From Leclercia adecarboxylata (lineage in GTDB: Bacteria > Pseudomonadota > Gammaproteobacteria > Enterobacterales > Enterobacteriaceae): 64,000 nt of DNA. The DNA lies in the NCBI RefSeq assembly GCF_006171285.1, contig NZ_CP040895.1, forward strand, positions 30,636 to 94,635. Direction: 5' to 3'. The notes beneath the pieces are model-generated. The model did not search any database. It was given only the letters and a program-made list of their open reading frames with translations, and was not told the DNA's origin. Made by a program: the position numbers and the translations under genes. Within the stretch, counting starts at the first letter, position 1; the number at the start of each line of letters is the position of its first letter. This document shows positions 16,380 through 25,442 of the stretch, piece after piece.

Positions 16380-17729
16380 CTAACCTGTTATTTGGCTAGG
16401 ATAATGAACTGCAATCCATCCATCTCTTAGTGAATACAATCCAGCTTTCTCTAGGTACTCGTTACTCAGCGCTTGCTGTATGCCTGGCGTTTTCGAACTA
16501 CGCCAAGGGCCTTTACTTGTGAGTCCACAAGCAACGGCAGCTTGGATCCTGACACCTCGTTTAAGTAGGTTCTGCACCTTAGTCCGTGGTTTTCGCCACT
16601 GACGCCAGTAGCACATACGCACTCGGCGACGGATCCAGTGGTCTAAATCGACGCAACCTTGATAAGCGTTGGCTATGCCAAAGTAATTGATCCAACCTTG
16701 CATATATTGCCGCAGTTTAAACAGTTGATAGCTCATGCTGACTCCCCAATTGCGGTTCGTCAGTCGTCGTATCTTTTGTTTGAAAACGTGCAACGTGTTG
16801 GCATGCCATTGGATCTTTCCTCGGTTAAAGGTGAAGCCAAGGAACTTGCTTTGACCTACCTTAACTACTTGGCTTTTATGCTCGTTAACGATCAGTTTTA
16901 GCTTCGTACCAAGATAATGAGTAATACTCTTGAGAACACGTTCTCCCGCCCGTTGAGACTTCACCAAGATGATAAAGTCATCAGCGTAGCGGGCGAAGTG
17001 ATGTCCTCGGCTTTCCAATTCTTTATCCAAACTATCCAGCATGATGTTTGATAATAAGGGTGAGAGTGGGCCGCCCTGAGGTACACCTTCGAAGCTTGCT
17101 TCAAATTGGTCGTTGACCATGACGCCCGCTCGCAGGTATTTGCCAATAAGCGCTAGCAGACGCTTATCCTGCACCTTACTCCTTAACTGAGTCATCAACA
17201 GATCGTGGTTGACGCGGTCAAAGAACTTGGACAGATCAACATCAACGGCAAATTTGCGCTTCTGTTTGATGATATTCCTGACTTGTAGTACCGCCTGCTG
17301 GGCGTTTCTGTTCGGCCTAAAGCCGAAGCTATTGACTGAAAAGTAGGGGTCAAACAACGGCGTGAGTATCTGAGCGATTGCTTGTTGTATCACACGATCA
17401 ATCACGGTGGGGATCCCCAATTTGCGTTTACCGCCATCGGGTTTATCGATCTCCACGCGCCTGACCGCTGAGGGTTGATATTCTCCTCGCTCAAGCTGAG
17501 ATTTACACTGTTGCCAGCCGCCTTGTTGCATCCAGCGCGGGAAGGCTTCGATGGTCATGCCATCGATACCCGACGCGCCTTTATTGGCTTTCACTTGTCG
17601 CCAAGCTCGGTGTAGATTCTCAGGTTCGAGTAGTTGCGGAAATAGATTGCTGCTGAAGGCTGGTTGCGGGCTAATACGCTGTTGATAGTAATCGTCTGAC
17701 GACGTAGTGAGTACCGACAAGTTTGGCAA
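16380..17729 (-). CDS. ltrA: group II intron reverse transcriptase/maturase
   Basis: A 449-residue protein with reverse-transcriptase blocks: ANKGASGIDGMTIEAFPRW near residue 48, FGFRPNRNAQQAV near 130, DLSKFFDRVNHDLL, GVPQGGPLSPLLSNIMLDSL near 215 and the catalytic RYADDFIIL near 245. A maturase (X) domain follows (FTFNRGKIQWHANTLHVFKQ onward). No H-N-H endonuclease is seen, as usual for class C introns. It assists intron splicing and retrohoming. The open frame is intact although the intron 5' RNA is split by an IS. Confidence 0.93.
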   Translation of the reverse strand: MPNLSVLTTSSDDYYQQRISPQPAFSSNLFPQLLEPENLHRAWRQVKANKGASGIDGMTIEAFPRWMQQGGWQQCKSQLERGEYQPSAVRRVEIDKPDGGKRKLGIPTVIDRVIQQAIAQILTPLFDPYFSVNSFGFRPNRNAQQAVLQVRNIIKQKRKFAVDVDLSKFFDRVNHDLLMTQLRSKVQDKRLLALIGKYLRAGVMVNDQFEASFEGVPQGGPLSPLLSNIMLDSLDKELESRGHHFARYADDFIILVKSQRAGERVLKSITHYLGTKLKLIVNEHKSQVVKVGQSKFLGFTFNRGKIQWHANTLHVFKQKIRRLTNRNWGVSMSYQLFKLRQYMQGWINYFGIANAYQGCVDLDHWIRRRVRMCYWRQWRKPRTKVQNLLKRGVRIQAAVACGLTSKGPWRSSKTPGIQQALSNEYLEKAGLYSLRDGWIAVHYPSQITG

Positions 17730-17862
17730 GACTCCTCCTTCTTCTAAATGTTCAGGCCTTCACCATATCCCATCCATTACGATAGGCGTTGTGACCTGCT
17801 CCCCGTTGATTAATACACCCCGATGTTAGTAATGTCTTCATAAGCCACATGAGGACATCCCC

Positions 17863-18126
17863 ATGAAGAAGCGTTTTTCCGACGAACAGATCATCAGTAT
17901 TCTCCGCGAAGCGGAAGCCGGAGTTTCTGCCCGCGAGCTCTGCCGTAAGCACGCCATTTCAGATGCCACCTTTTACACCTGGCGCAAGAAGTATGGCGGT
18001 ATGGAGGTGCCCGAGGTTAAGCGGCTTAAATCTCTTGAAGAGGAGAACGCCCGCCTCAAGAAGCTACTTGCCGAAGCCATGCTGGATAAGGAGGCACTTC
18101 AGGTGGCTCTGGGGCGAAAGTACTGA
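17863..18126 (+). CDS. IS3-family transposase OrfA
   Basis: 87 residues: an N-terminal HTH ([19 protein letters not shown] and [20 protein letters not shown]) followed by a leucine-zipper-like helix ([20 protein letters not shown]). It binds the IS ends and is fused with OrfB by a -1 ribosomal frameshift in active elements. The family start at the ATG follows ccacatgaggacatccc. Confidence 0.92.
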   Translation: MKKRFSDEQIISILREAEAGVSARELCRKHAISDATFYTWRKKYGGMEVPEVKRLKSLEEENARLKKLLAEAMLDKEALQVALGRKY

Positions 18127-18158
18127 CGACAGGCCAGAAGCGGGAAGCCGTTGAGTTT

Positions 18159-18983
18159 ATGTGTGATGCGACCGGTCTGTCGCAACGTCGTGCCTGCAGG
18201 CTTACAGGTTTGTCTCTGTCGACCTGCCGCTATGAGGCTCAGCGTCCGGCAGCTGATGCGCTTTTATCAGGGCGCATCACTGAGCTGGCACTGGAGCGCA
18301 GGCGTTTTGGCTACCGCCGCATCTGGCAGCTGCTGCGTCGGGAGGGCCTTCGCGTCAATCACAAGCGGGTATACCGTATTTACCACCTTAATGGACTGAG
18401 CGTAAAACGCAGACGACGCCGTAAAGGGCTGGCAACCGAACGGTTTCCGCTTCTGCGCCCGGATGCGCCGAACCTGACATGGTCGATGGATTTCGTTATG
18501 GACGCACTGGCCAACGGCCGGAGGATCAAGTGCCTGACCTGTGTGGATGATTTCACGAAGGAGTGTCTGACGATCACCACTGCTTTCGGTATTTCAGGCG
18601 TTCAGGTCACGCGTATTCTGGACAGCATCGCGCTGTTTAGGGGCTATCCGGCGACAATAAGAACCGATCAAGGCCCGGAATTTACCTGCCGCGCGCTCGA
18701 TCAATGGGCCTTTGAGCATGGTGTGGAACTACGTCTTGTCCAGCCAGGTAAGCCAACGCAGAACGGATTTATTGAGAGTTTTAACGGACGCTTTCGCGAT
18801 GAGTGTCTGAATGAACACTGGTTCAGCGATATTCTTCATGCCCGGAAAACGATTAATGACTGGCGGCAGGACTATAACGAGTGCCGTCCCCATTCATCGC
18901 TGGATTACCAGACACCAGCTGAATTCGCAACGGACTGGCGAAACAGGAAATATGAAGAAAAACCAACCGACATTACTAACTGA
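18159..18983 (+). CDS. IS3-family transposase OrfB (catalytic)
   Basis: 274 residues with an rve integrase core: [20 protein letters not shown] (first Asp about residue 110), [20 protein letters not shown] (second Asp about 170) and [15 protein letters not shown] (Glu about 206). It lies in the -1 frame relative to OrfA, so it is probably produced as an OrfAB fusion rather than from its own start. Intact. Confidence 0.92.
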   Translation: MCDATGLSQRRACRLTGLSLSTCRYEAQRPAADALLSGRITELALERRRFGYRRIWQLLRREGLRVNHKRVYRIYHLNGLSVKRRRRRKGLATERFPLLRPDAPNLTWSMDFVMDALANGRRIKCLTCVDDFTKECLTITTAFGISGVQVTRILDSIALFRGYPATIRTDQGPEFTCRALDQWAFEHGVELRLVQPGKPTQNGFIESFNGRFRDECLNEHWFSDILHARKTINDWRQDYNECRPHSSLDYQTPAEFATDWRNRKYEEKPTDITN

Positions 18984-19516
18984 AGGTTGTATCTAATCCT
19001 GGGGGCAGGTCAGTTGGGCTACTATGCCGTCTGCTGACTTCTGCTTAATCACATGCCGAGTTGCCCCGTCATGCGCTATCGGTTTTCATCTAATTCGCTC
19101 TTTCCAGTTGATGAAATTGAAAAGCCAAGACACTTGTAGACCAGAGCCTTACTGGTTAATGACCGATCGCATGCTAAGCAGATCTCCCCAGATAAGGACA
19201 TGAACTTTCTTTGCACTGCTGCATCATTTACGGTGGCCGTTAGATCACGTGGTTTCGTCGTCTTGTGCCAACTCACCTTCAGCCTACGCCTCATATGATG
19301 TTCTTGTTCATCAGCTCGCAAATTTGCTAGCGGCTTCCTTCAGACCGCCCCTCACGGGTAAGCCCTTGCCATTCGCTAGTAGTTAACGTTTAATAACAGC
19401 ATGTTATCGAACGGTGACCTTCCTACAGAGGACTTTCACCTCATTAGTTCATGCCCATGCTGGGCGTACACAAAGCTATGCAATCGACGGCAAAAAGCTT
19501 CGTTCGCTTCGCGCAC

Positions 19517-19555
19517 TACGCCTTTTCCGCGATTGATAGCGACGTTATGTGAATA
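19517..19555 (+). other. right part of the attC site split by the intron
   Basis: The exon sequence tacgccttttccgcgattga and then tagcgacgttatg follows the intron end. Together with tttctaat just after blaIMP (16293-16302) it forms the interrupted attC. Limits are approximate. The next cassette begins at about 19543-19545. Confidence 0.6.
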
Positions 19556-19560
19556 TTGAA

Positions 19561-19707
19561 ATGAGCATTCCAAAGAAAGGAAGTAGAAAAATTATCGTGG
19601 GCGAAAATGAGTTTTTGTGGCTCATTAGGTCAAAACTCACATATTCGCAGGACTGTTTAGGTACAGAAATGACTGCGGTCGTTGAACCGGATGCCGGTCC
19701 TCACTGA
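19561..19707 (+). CDS. small cassette ORF, function unknown
   Basis: A 48-residue frame immediately after the attC: MSIPKKGSRKIIVGENEFLW, then LIRSKLTYSQDCLGTEMTAV. The start MSIPKKGSRKI recalls small proteins of unknown function found in integron cassettes and proteobacterial genomes. The end (VVEPDAGPH) runs into the mobC sequence, so the original cassette gene is probably truncated and the stop comes from fused DNA. No function can be assigned. Confidence 0.5.
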   Translation: MSIPKKGSRKIIVGENEFLWLIRSKLTYSQDCLGTEMTAVVEPDAGPH

Positions 19708-19915
19708 TGAAGAAGTGAACACCGTACGGGAATCGTGCCGGCAGCTTGGAGCTATCGGCCGGAACCTCAACCAGGTGGCCAGGGCCTTGAACATCGAGTT
19801 CAGGGAAAGTGACAAGCTCAAGCAAGAGGCCATCGAAAAACTGGCCGAACGGATCGACCAGCATTTGGACCATGTGTCTGAGCTGTTCGATAAGACCTGG
19901 AGCCGGTGGCACGAT
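19682..19915 (+). pseudogene. mobC: mobilisation protein MobC, truncated
   Basis: Reads as the MobC family of small mobilisable plasmids: PVLTDEEVNTVRESCRQLGA then IGRNLNQVARALNIEF, followed by a helical region. Both ends are lost: the 5' side is joined to a cassette remnant and the 3' side stops at 19915, where the 123-bp IRt segment begins (the open frame runs on to 19957 as junk). A mobC fragment in this place is a known feature of IMP-4 integrons of the In823 type, from memory. Confidence 0.8.
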
Positions 19916-20038
19916 TGTCATTTTCAGAAGACGACTGCACCAGTTGATTGGGCGTAATGGCTGTTGTGCAGCCAGCTCCTGACAGTTCAATATCAGAAGT
20001 GATCTGCACCAATCTCGACTATGCTCAATACTCGTGTG
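19916..20038 (+). repeat. 123-bp IRt segment, left copy
   Basis: Starts with the Tn402-type terminal repeat tgtcattttcagaagacgac and runs 123 bp to the edge of IS6100. An inverted copy is at 20948-21070. This pairing around IS6100 is the known terminal structure of In4-type class 1 integrons. Confidence 0.93.
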
Positions 20039-20918
20039 GGCTCTGTTGCAAAAATCGTGAAGCTTGAGCATGCTTGGCGGAGATTGGACGGACGGAACGA
20101 TGACGGATTTCAAGTGGCGCCATTTCCAGGGTGATGTGATCCTGTGGGCGGTGCGCTGGTATTGTCGCTATCCGATCAGCTATCGCGACCTTGAGGAAAT
20201 GCTGGCGGAACGCGGCATTTCGGTCGACCATACGACGATCTATCGCTGGGTCCAGTGCTACGCCCCGGAGATGGAGAAGCGGCTGCGCTGGTTCTGGCGG
20301 CGTGGCTTTGATCCGAGCTGGCGCCTGGATGAAACCTACGTCAAGGTGCGGGGCAAGTGGACCTACCTGTACCGGGCAGTCGACAAGCGGGGCGACACGA
20401 TCGATTTCTACCTGTCGCCGACCCGCAGCGCCAAGGCAGCGAAGCGGTTCCTGGGCAAGGCCCTGCGAGGCCTGAAGCACTGGGAAAAGCCTGCCACGCT
20501 CAATACCGACAAAGCGCCGAGCTATGGTGCAGCGATCACCGAATTGAAGCGCGAAGGAAAGCTGGACCGGGAGACGGCCCACCGGCAGGTGAAGTATCTC
20601 AATAACGTGATCGAGGCCGATCACGGAAAGCTCAAGATACTGATCAAGCCGGTGCGCGGTTTCAAATCGATCCCCACGGCCTATGCCACGATCAAGGGAT
20701 TCGAAGTCATGCGAGCCCTGCGCAAAGGACAGGCTCGCCCCTGGTGCCTGCAGCCCGGCATCAGGGGCGAGGTGCGCCTTGTGGAGAGAGCTTTTGGCAT
20801 TGGGCCCTCGGCGCTGACGGAGGCCATGGGCATGCTCAACCACCATTTCGCAGCAGCCGCCTGATCGGCGCAGAGCGACAGCCTACCTCTGACTGCCGCC
20901 AATCTTTGCAACAGAGCC
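20039..20918 (+). mobile_element. IS6100
   Basis: 880 bp between ggctctgttgcaaa and tttgcaacagagcc. IS6 family, common at the 3' end of class 1 integrons lacking or shortening the 3'-conserved segment. Here the 3'-conserved segment genes (qacE-delta, sul1) are completely absent. Confidence 0.96.
20070..20864 (+). CDS. tnpA: IS6100 transposase
   Basis: A 264-residue IS6-family transposase: HTH region (WHQ-like [20 protein letters not shown]) and DDE core (WRLDETYVKVRGKWTYLYRA, NTDKAPSYGAAI, NNVIEADHGKLKILI). An ATG two codons earlier (20064) is possible. Intact. It is clearly distinct from IS26 but of the same family. Confidence 0.95.
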   Translation: MLGGDWTDGTMTDFKWRHFQGDVILWAVRWYCRYPISYRDLEEMLAERGISVDHTTIYRWVQCYAPEMEKRLRWFWRRGFDPSWRLDETYVKVRGKWTYLYRAVDKRGDTIDFYLSPTRSAKAAKRFLGKALRGLKHWEKPATLNTDKAPSYGAAITELKREGKLDRETAHRQVKYLNNVIEADHGKLKILIKPVRGFKSIPTAYATIKGFEVMRALRKGQARPWCLQPGIRGEVRLVERAFGIGPSALTEAMGMLNHHFAAAA

Positions 20919-20947
20919 TCCGTCGCCATGCTCACCTCGCTTTGGTG

Positions 20948-21070
20948 CACACGAGTATTGAGCATAGTCGAGATTGGTGCAGATCACTTCTGATATTGAA
21001 CTGTCAGGAGCTGGCTGCACAACAGCCATTACGCCCAATCAACTGGTGCAGTCGTCTTCTGAAAATGACA
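20948..21070 (-). repeat. 123-bp IRt segment, right inverted copy
   Basis: Inverted copy of 19916-20038, ending in the terminal repeat tcgtcttctgaaaatgaca at 21070. This marks the right end of the integron. The 29 bp between it and IS6100 (20919-20947) are the usual extra bases of this arrangement. EcoRII sequence starts right after. Confidence 0.92.
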
Positions 21071-21124
21071 CTGTTTGTATATAATCATGAAAAAATGGTG
21101 AGTAGAGTTTCAGGGTAACAGGGG

Positions 21125-22339
21125 ATGCTTATGTCGGTTTTCCACAACTGGCTACTTGAGATCGCATGTGAGAATTACTTCGTCTACATCAAACGCCTTT
21201 CCGCCAACGATACCGGCGCAACAGGTGGTCACCAGGTAGGGCTTTATATCCCTTCAGGTATCGTTGAAAAACTCTTTCCGTCTATCAACCATACCCGTGA
21301 ACTGAACCCTTCGGTTTTTCTCACCGCACATGTGTCATCGCATGATTGCCCTGACAGCGAAGCCAGGGCAATTTATTATAACAGCCGTCATTTTGGTAAA
21401 ACCCGGAATGAAAAAAGGATTACCCGCTGGGGTAGAGGCAGCCCACTTCAGGATCCTGAAAATACAGGGGCTCTGACGCTCCTGGCTTTCAAGCTTGATG
21501 AGCAAGGGGGGGACTGTAAGGAAGTAAATATTTGGGTATGCGCCAGCACTGATGAAGAGGACGTCATTGAGACCGCTATTGGTGAAGTTATACCCGGAGC
21601 GCTTATATCCGGCCCCGCAGGACAGATTCTAGGCGGACTATCTCTACAGCAAGCGCCAGTAAATCATAAATATATTCTACCTGAAGACTGGCACCTGCGC
21701 TTTCCGTCGGGAAGTGAAATTATTCAGTATGCAGCCAGCCATTATGTGAAAAATTCCCTTGATCCGGATGAGCAACTTCTTGACCGCCGGCGCGTGGAGT
21801 ACGACATATTTCTATTGGTTGAGGAACTGCATGTTCTGGATATCATCCGGAAAGGATTTGGCTCTGTGGATGAATTTATTGCGCTGGCCAATTCTGTCAG
21901 CAATCGCCGTAAATCCAGAGCCGGGAAGTCGCTGGAACTGCACCTGGAGCATCTATTCATTGAGCACGGCCTGCGACACTTTGCGACGCAGGCCATCACA
22001 GAAGGTAATAAAAAACCCGATTTCCTTTTCCCTTCCGCAGGGGCTTACCACGATACTGAGTTTCCCGTAGAAAATCTGCGCATGCTGGCAGTCAAGACTA
22101 CCTGTAAGGATCGCTGGCGTCAGATACTGAATGAGGCCGATAAAATTCATCAGGTGCATCTGTTTACACTCCAGGAGGGAGTTTCTCTGGCTCAATATCG
22201 GGAGATGCGGGAGTCGGGTGTCAGATTGGTCGTGCCATCATCTCTGCACAAAAAATACCCGGAGGCGGTGAGAGCTGAGCTAATGACGCTAGGTGCGTTT
22301 ATTGCTGAGCTGACAGGGCTTTACGCAGATATTCCATAG
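21125..22339 (+). CDS. ecoRIIR: type IIE restriction endonuclease EcoRII
   Basis: A 404-residue protein read as R.EcoRII, which cuts at CCWGG and needs a second site as effector. The N-terminal effector-binding domain (about residues 1-170, with NEKRITRWGRGSPLQDPENT) is followed by a PD-(D/E)xK catalytic domain (GNKKPDFLFPSAGAYHDTEF, then LAVKTTCKDRWRQILNEADK with the catalytic lysines). ATG at 21131 (MSVFHNW) is an alternative start. It converges on the methylase gene. EcoRII is known from the IncN plasmid N3. Confidence 0.96.
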   Translation: MLMSVFHNWLLEIACENYFVYIKRLSANDTGATGGHQVGLYIPSGIVEKLFPSINHTRELNPSVFLTAHVSSHDCPDSEARAIYYNSRHFGKTRNEKRITRWGRGSPLQDPENTGALTLLAFKLDEQGGDCKEVNIWVCASTDEEDVIETAIGEVIPGALISGPAGQILGGLSLQQAPVNHKYILPEDWHLRFPSGSEIIQYAASHYVKNSLDPDEQLLDRRRVEYDIFLLVEELHVLDIIRKGFGSVDEFIALANSVSNRRKSRAGKSLELHLEHLFIEHGLRHFATQAITEGNKKPDFLFPSAGAYHDTEFPVENLRMLAVKTTCKDRWRQILNEADKIHQVHLFTLQEGVSLAQYREMRESGVRLVVPSSLHKKYPEAVRAELMTLGAFIAELTGLYADIP

Positions 22340-22372
22340 ATTATCTCCCGGCATAAATACCGGGAGGAGCGA

Positions 22373-23806
22373 TCAGATTCGTTCAACCTTGCACGAATCG
22401 GCATTAACCGCTTTCAGGATATAAGGTTCAAGCAGTTTGGCTACGGCTTCAAACACGGGCACCACTACGGAGTTACCGAACTGCCTGTACGACTGAGTGT
22501 CTGACACAGGAATGCGAAAAGGCCTGCCATCTACTTTTTCAAAACCCATAAGGCGCGCGCACTCTCGCGGAGTCAGCCTGCGGGGCCGATGCGCCTGATT
22601 TTCTTCGTTCGCGAAGTCTGTTTCACCTGTGGCCATATCCCAGCCACGGTCTATCAGAATTTCAGACCCGTCTTTGTGATAGCGAGCAGAAAGCGTACGG
22701 GCAATGCTTTCTTTATTTTCAGGATTAACGAGGCCAAAACCGAATCCGTTACCCTTAGCTGCGTGCTTTTTGGCGTAGTTATAGAGATACTCCCAGAGTT
22801 TCGGCGTCAGTATATATTTGCTGTCAACCACGGGTTCCAGCAGTTCGCCAAATGACGGACGCTGTTCCGGATAAAAACGACTAATATCGCGCAGGGTAAA
22901 GCCCTGGTGAATGTTCAGATCACGGCGGAAACCGACCAAAACGATACGTTCTCGGTGCTGAGGTAAAAAGTGCTTTCCGTCGATAACTTTAGGATCGTTT
23001 TTGCCCATCTCAGCTGCATCCGCAACTTCATAGCCCAGTTCGTCGAGGGTATCCATGATGACTTTAAAGGTTTTACCCTTGTCATGGCTCTTCAGGTTTT
23101 TAACGTTTTCAAGAACAAAGATGGCAGGTTTTTTTGCGCGGATAATACGCGCCACATCGAAGAAAAGCGTTCCCTGAGCCTCACATTCGAAACCATGCGC
23201 GCGCCCGAGCGAGTTTTTCTTGCTTACGCCCGCAAGGCTAAACGGTTGACAGGGGAAACCTGCTAGAAGTACATCATGATCCGGCACATGCTCATTAATG
23301 TAAGCATAGGCATCGTTTTCAGGTACTTCAGGTTTATCACTGAGCGTGACTTCACGAATATCGAGATTGAAAGTGTGTTCCTGAGCATCGTTAAACCAGT
23401 TAGCTTTATATGTGCGCACAGCCTCTTTATTCCATTCACTGGTAAAAACGCACTGGCCACCGATGGTTTCGAAGCCCTTCCGTATACCTCCAATCCCAGC
23501 AAACAGGTCAATAAACCGGAAGGCATAGTCAGGGTGATGTGCAGGCGCTTCCGGAAGCATTTTTCGTAGAAGTTCCTCTTCGGCTAACGTCAGCGTCTTA
23601 GGTGAGCACTTACCATTAATCCAGCGATTAAGAGTCTCGCGACTCCACTCATTTTTACCAACTTTTCTAAGCAGTTCAGCCACGTACTTCTGGTCATAGA
23701 TTTCCAGCACCTGCCCGAGCAGCTTTTTATCATTTTCCTGTCGCAGTTGTTCTTCCGCTTCTGCTTTCTCAAGCAGATCCTGCGCCAGTAATTCAAATTC
23801 AGACAT
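22373..23806 (-). CDS. ecoRIIM: DNA cytosine-5 methyltransferase M.EcoRII
   Basis: A 477-residue m5C methylase that methylates the inner C of CCWGG, protecting from EcoRII and mimicking host Dcm. Motifs in order: [35 protein letters not shown] with the catalytic Cys; [49 protein letters not shown]. An N-terminal helical region contains an HTH-like repeat ([18 protein letters not shown]). ATG at 23806 is chosen because GGAGG lies five bases upstream; a frame opening 14 codons earlier lacks this. Confidence 0.97.
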
Positions 23807-23904
23807 ATTGCCTCCATTGGGTCTTATGGGTGAAACTGTATCACTCATTTGACCCAGATTGAATGTTTTTATCTGGATATTTAAACAGGTTTATTGTTAG
23901 GTAA

Positions 23905-24191
23905 CGCACGTTGGCCACGCTGGAGCGTCTTCTGGGCCTGCTGTCGGCCTTTGAGGTCGTGGTATGGATGACGGATGGCTGGCCGCTGTATGAACCCCGC
24001 CTGAAGGGAAAGCTGCACGTTATCAGCAAGCGTTACACTCAGCGCATTGAGCGACATAACCTGAATCTGAGACAACATCTGGCAAGGCTGGGACGGAAGT
24101 CACTGTCGTTCTCAAAATCGGTGGAGCTGCATGACAAGGTCATCGGGCATTATCTGAACATAAAACACTATCAGTAAGTTGGAGTCATTAC
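23905..24191 (+). mobile_element. IS1-family remnant (right end)
   Basis: Encodes the last 87 residues of an InsB-type transposase ([20 protein letters not shown], ending [13 protein letters not shown]) and finishes with the IS1 right terminal repeat taagttggagtcattacc at 24191. The left end is missing; the junction with the EcoRII flank lies near 23905. It cannot move by itself. Confidence 0.9.
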
Positions 24192-24394
24192 CGGTTCTCT
24201 TTGTCTTTTAGTGATTCTATAAACCTCATTACGTCTGAATATAAAAATCTATTATTTGATTTATGTGGCTCATGAGGTTGTGGGATGGTCTTGTTTTTGA
24301 ATGTGCCAGTTTTCTTAATGGCAAAGATTAACTCACCTTCTGTTATTCCTAACATTTCAGCAAATGTTTTTGCTTCTATAGTTACTGACTTCAT
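24188..24394 (-). pseudogene. small helical protein gene truncated by IS1
   Basis: 68 codons starting MKSVTIEAKTFAEMLGITEG. It looks like a small DNA-binding protein of the excisionase or helix-turn-helix type (AEMLGITEGELIFAIKKTGT), but this is weak. The stop codon TAA is supplied by the IS1 terminal repeat (ggtaatgactcc on the minus strand), so the original C terminus is lost. Its ATG lies close behind the Mrr-like gene, suggesting one transcription unit. Confidence 0.55.
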
Positions 24395-24398
24395 TTAA

Positions 24399-25046
24399 TT
24401 AACTCTCATGGTATCGATTTTCTTTACCGGCATCTTTAACAATGGTGCTCGTTTCTAGTGTTGCTGCGGTACGCTTCATCATCGTCTGCGGGGCGGTTGC
24501 GATAGTGAAGGAGCTGCCGGGCGTGAGCAAATCTATCAGGCGCTGGCCGCTGATAATCTCCATCCGTTCACTGGCAATACTGACAGATTTTGAACCTGCG
24601 CCGGTTTTCCCGGTATGGCAAAACAGACCGCGACAGTTATGACGTTTAAGCAACTTCTCGAACTCCTGTACGTGCTGTAAAGCAATATGGCCGCGATAGC
24701 GTTTAGCCTGAATAAGATAGCGATATTTTCCTATTATTACCTGGCCGTCAATGCCTCCATCGCCGGTATAGCGTTTGTTTCTGATGGTTCTGAAGCCATG
24801 CGCTTCAAATCCTTCCAGCAACAGTTCTTCAAACACAAAAGGATCAATTTTCCTCAGGTAGTTAATTTTTTGTGGGAAGCCCGGCAACGTCTTTATGCGC
24901 TCCAGCACCCGCCGCGCACTTTGCTGCTTCCTTTTGTGTCGCCTGTGCCGTACTGAACGCCGGAAGAATACAACGGCAAGCAGTGCGATGGCGCTGCAAG
25001 CCCATAGAATAAGGTTTTCTGTAGTGGGGAAGGGGATCATGGTCAT
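24399..25046 (-). CDS. membrane-anchored Mrr-like nuclease-fold protein
   Basis: A 215-residue protein if started at ATG 25046 (or 25040). The start choice places a hydrophobic segment (LILWACSAIALLAVVFFRRS) near the N terminus. The C-terminal half has a restriction-endonuclease fold signature: FVFEELLLEGFEAHGFRT, then GDGGIDGQVIIG and YLIQAKRY, giving the D-x(n)-QxK catalytic pattern. Mrr-type membrane proteins of this layout occur on several conjugative plasmids; their role is unclear and may be DNA processing rather than restriction. A longer frame to 25190 would run through the preceding terminator. Confidence 0.65.
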   Translation of the reverse strand: MTMIPFPTTENLILWACSAIALLAVVFFRRSVRHRRHKRKQQSARRVLERIKTLPGFPQKINYLRKIDPFVFEELLLEGFEAHGFRTIRNKRYTGDGGIDGQVIIGKYRYLIQAKRYRGHIALQHVQEFEKLLKRHNCRGLFCHTGKTGAGSKSVSIASERMEIISGQRLIDLLTPGSSFTIATAPQTMMKRTAATLETSTIVKDAGKENRYHES

Positions 25047-25064
25047 AGTGGGCTTTCTGAGGGT

Positions 25065-25093
25065 AAAGAAAAGGGCGGTTAAACCGCCCTGGT
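25065..25093 (-). terminator. rho-independent terminator
   Basis: On the minus strand agggcggtttaaccgccct forms a 9-bp stem and is followed by TTTTC. It lies just after the lipoprotein gene (25096-25407) and before the Mrr-like gene. Confidence 0.8.
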
Positions 25094-25095
25094 GT

Positions 25096-25407
25096 TTAGC
25101 GACGGCTGTATACCTGCCACGAAGCGCTGCCTGACTGATTCTGGCAAATCCGCCCGTAAAGTACGGTGCCGGTCGAGTAGCGGGCGCCATTCAGATAGCA
25201 ATAGCCGCTGGATTGCAGCAGTTCGTTGCGCAGCTTTTCTTCCTGCTTTGATAGCCGGGACTCCGCAGACTGCAAACGAACGGATAATTCGTTAATCTGG
25301 CGTTGCTGGTTATTCAGCTGGCTCTGCATCGCATTACCTTTATCCTGGCTGACGCAACCAGTTAAGAGAGCTGTACAGGCTAATGCACTTAATATTATTT
25401 TTTTCAC
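25096..25407 (-). CDS. coiled-coil lipoprotein
   Basis: 103 residues with a lipoprotein signal (MKKIILSALACTALLTGCVS, lipobox LTGC, lipidated Cys18). A heptad-rich helix follows (MQSQLNNQQRQINELSVRLQ and SAESRLSKQEEKLRNELL), then a small C-terminal domain with paired cysteines (YCYLNGARYSTGTVLYGRIC). It is an envelope protein near the transfer genes, but I do not know its specific function. GGAG lies upstream of the start. Confidence 0.7.
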   Translation of the reverse strand: MKKIILSALACTALLTGCVSQDKGNAMQSQLNNQQRQINELSVRLQSAESRLSKQEEKLRNELLQSSGYCYLNGARYSTGTVLYGRICQNQSGSASWQVYSRR

Positions 25408-25442
25408 GTTGGCTCCTTAAATTGAGATTATTCCTAGTTCGC

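Larger units (their letters stand above)
17792..19012 (+). mobile_element. IS3-family element, IS407 group
   Basis: 1221 bp with terminal repeats tgacctgctcccc (left) and gggggcaggtca (right) and a perfect 4-bp duplication GTTG at 17788-17791 and 19013-19016. Two overlapping frames encode the transposase. It sits inside the 5' non-coding RNA region of the group II intron, in the orientation opposite to the intron. Confidence 0.9.
16303..19516 (-). mobile_element. group IIC-attC intron inserted in the blaIMP attC, split by an IS3-family element
   Basis: Read on the minus strand the element starts at about 19516 (GTGCGCGAAGCG, the 5' intron consensus GTGCG), carries a maturase gene, and ends at about 16303. 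Just before the end are structured domain V/VI sequences (gaaccgccctgtgcggagcc and ggaggctagatacctccggc). Without the inserted IS (17792-19012 plus one GTTG) the intron is about 2.0 kb, normal for class C introns. It lies in the bottom strand of the attC hairpin, the known target of this intron subgroup. It corresponds to the element called Kl.pn.I3 beside blaIMP-4 in the literature, from memory. Confidence 0.82.

Noticed and set aside
19076..19321. 81-codon frame in the group II intron 5' region
   Set aside because: It lies in the ribozyme RNA part of the intron; no domain and no ribosome-binding site.
24399..25046. A second restriction system (Mrr-like with EcoRII)
   Set aside because: The protein has a membrane anchor and sits with transfer genes; the fold alone does not show restriction activity, so it is kept as Mrr-like only.
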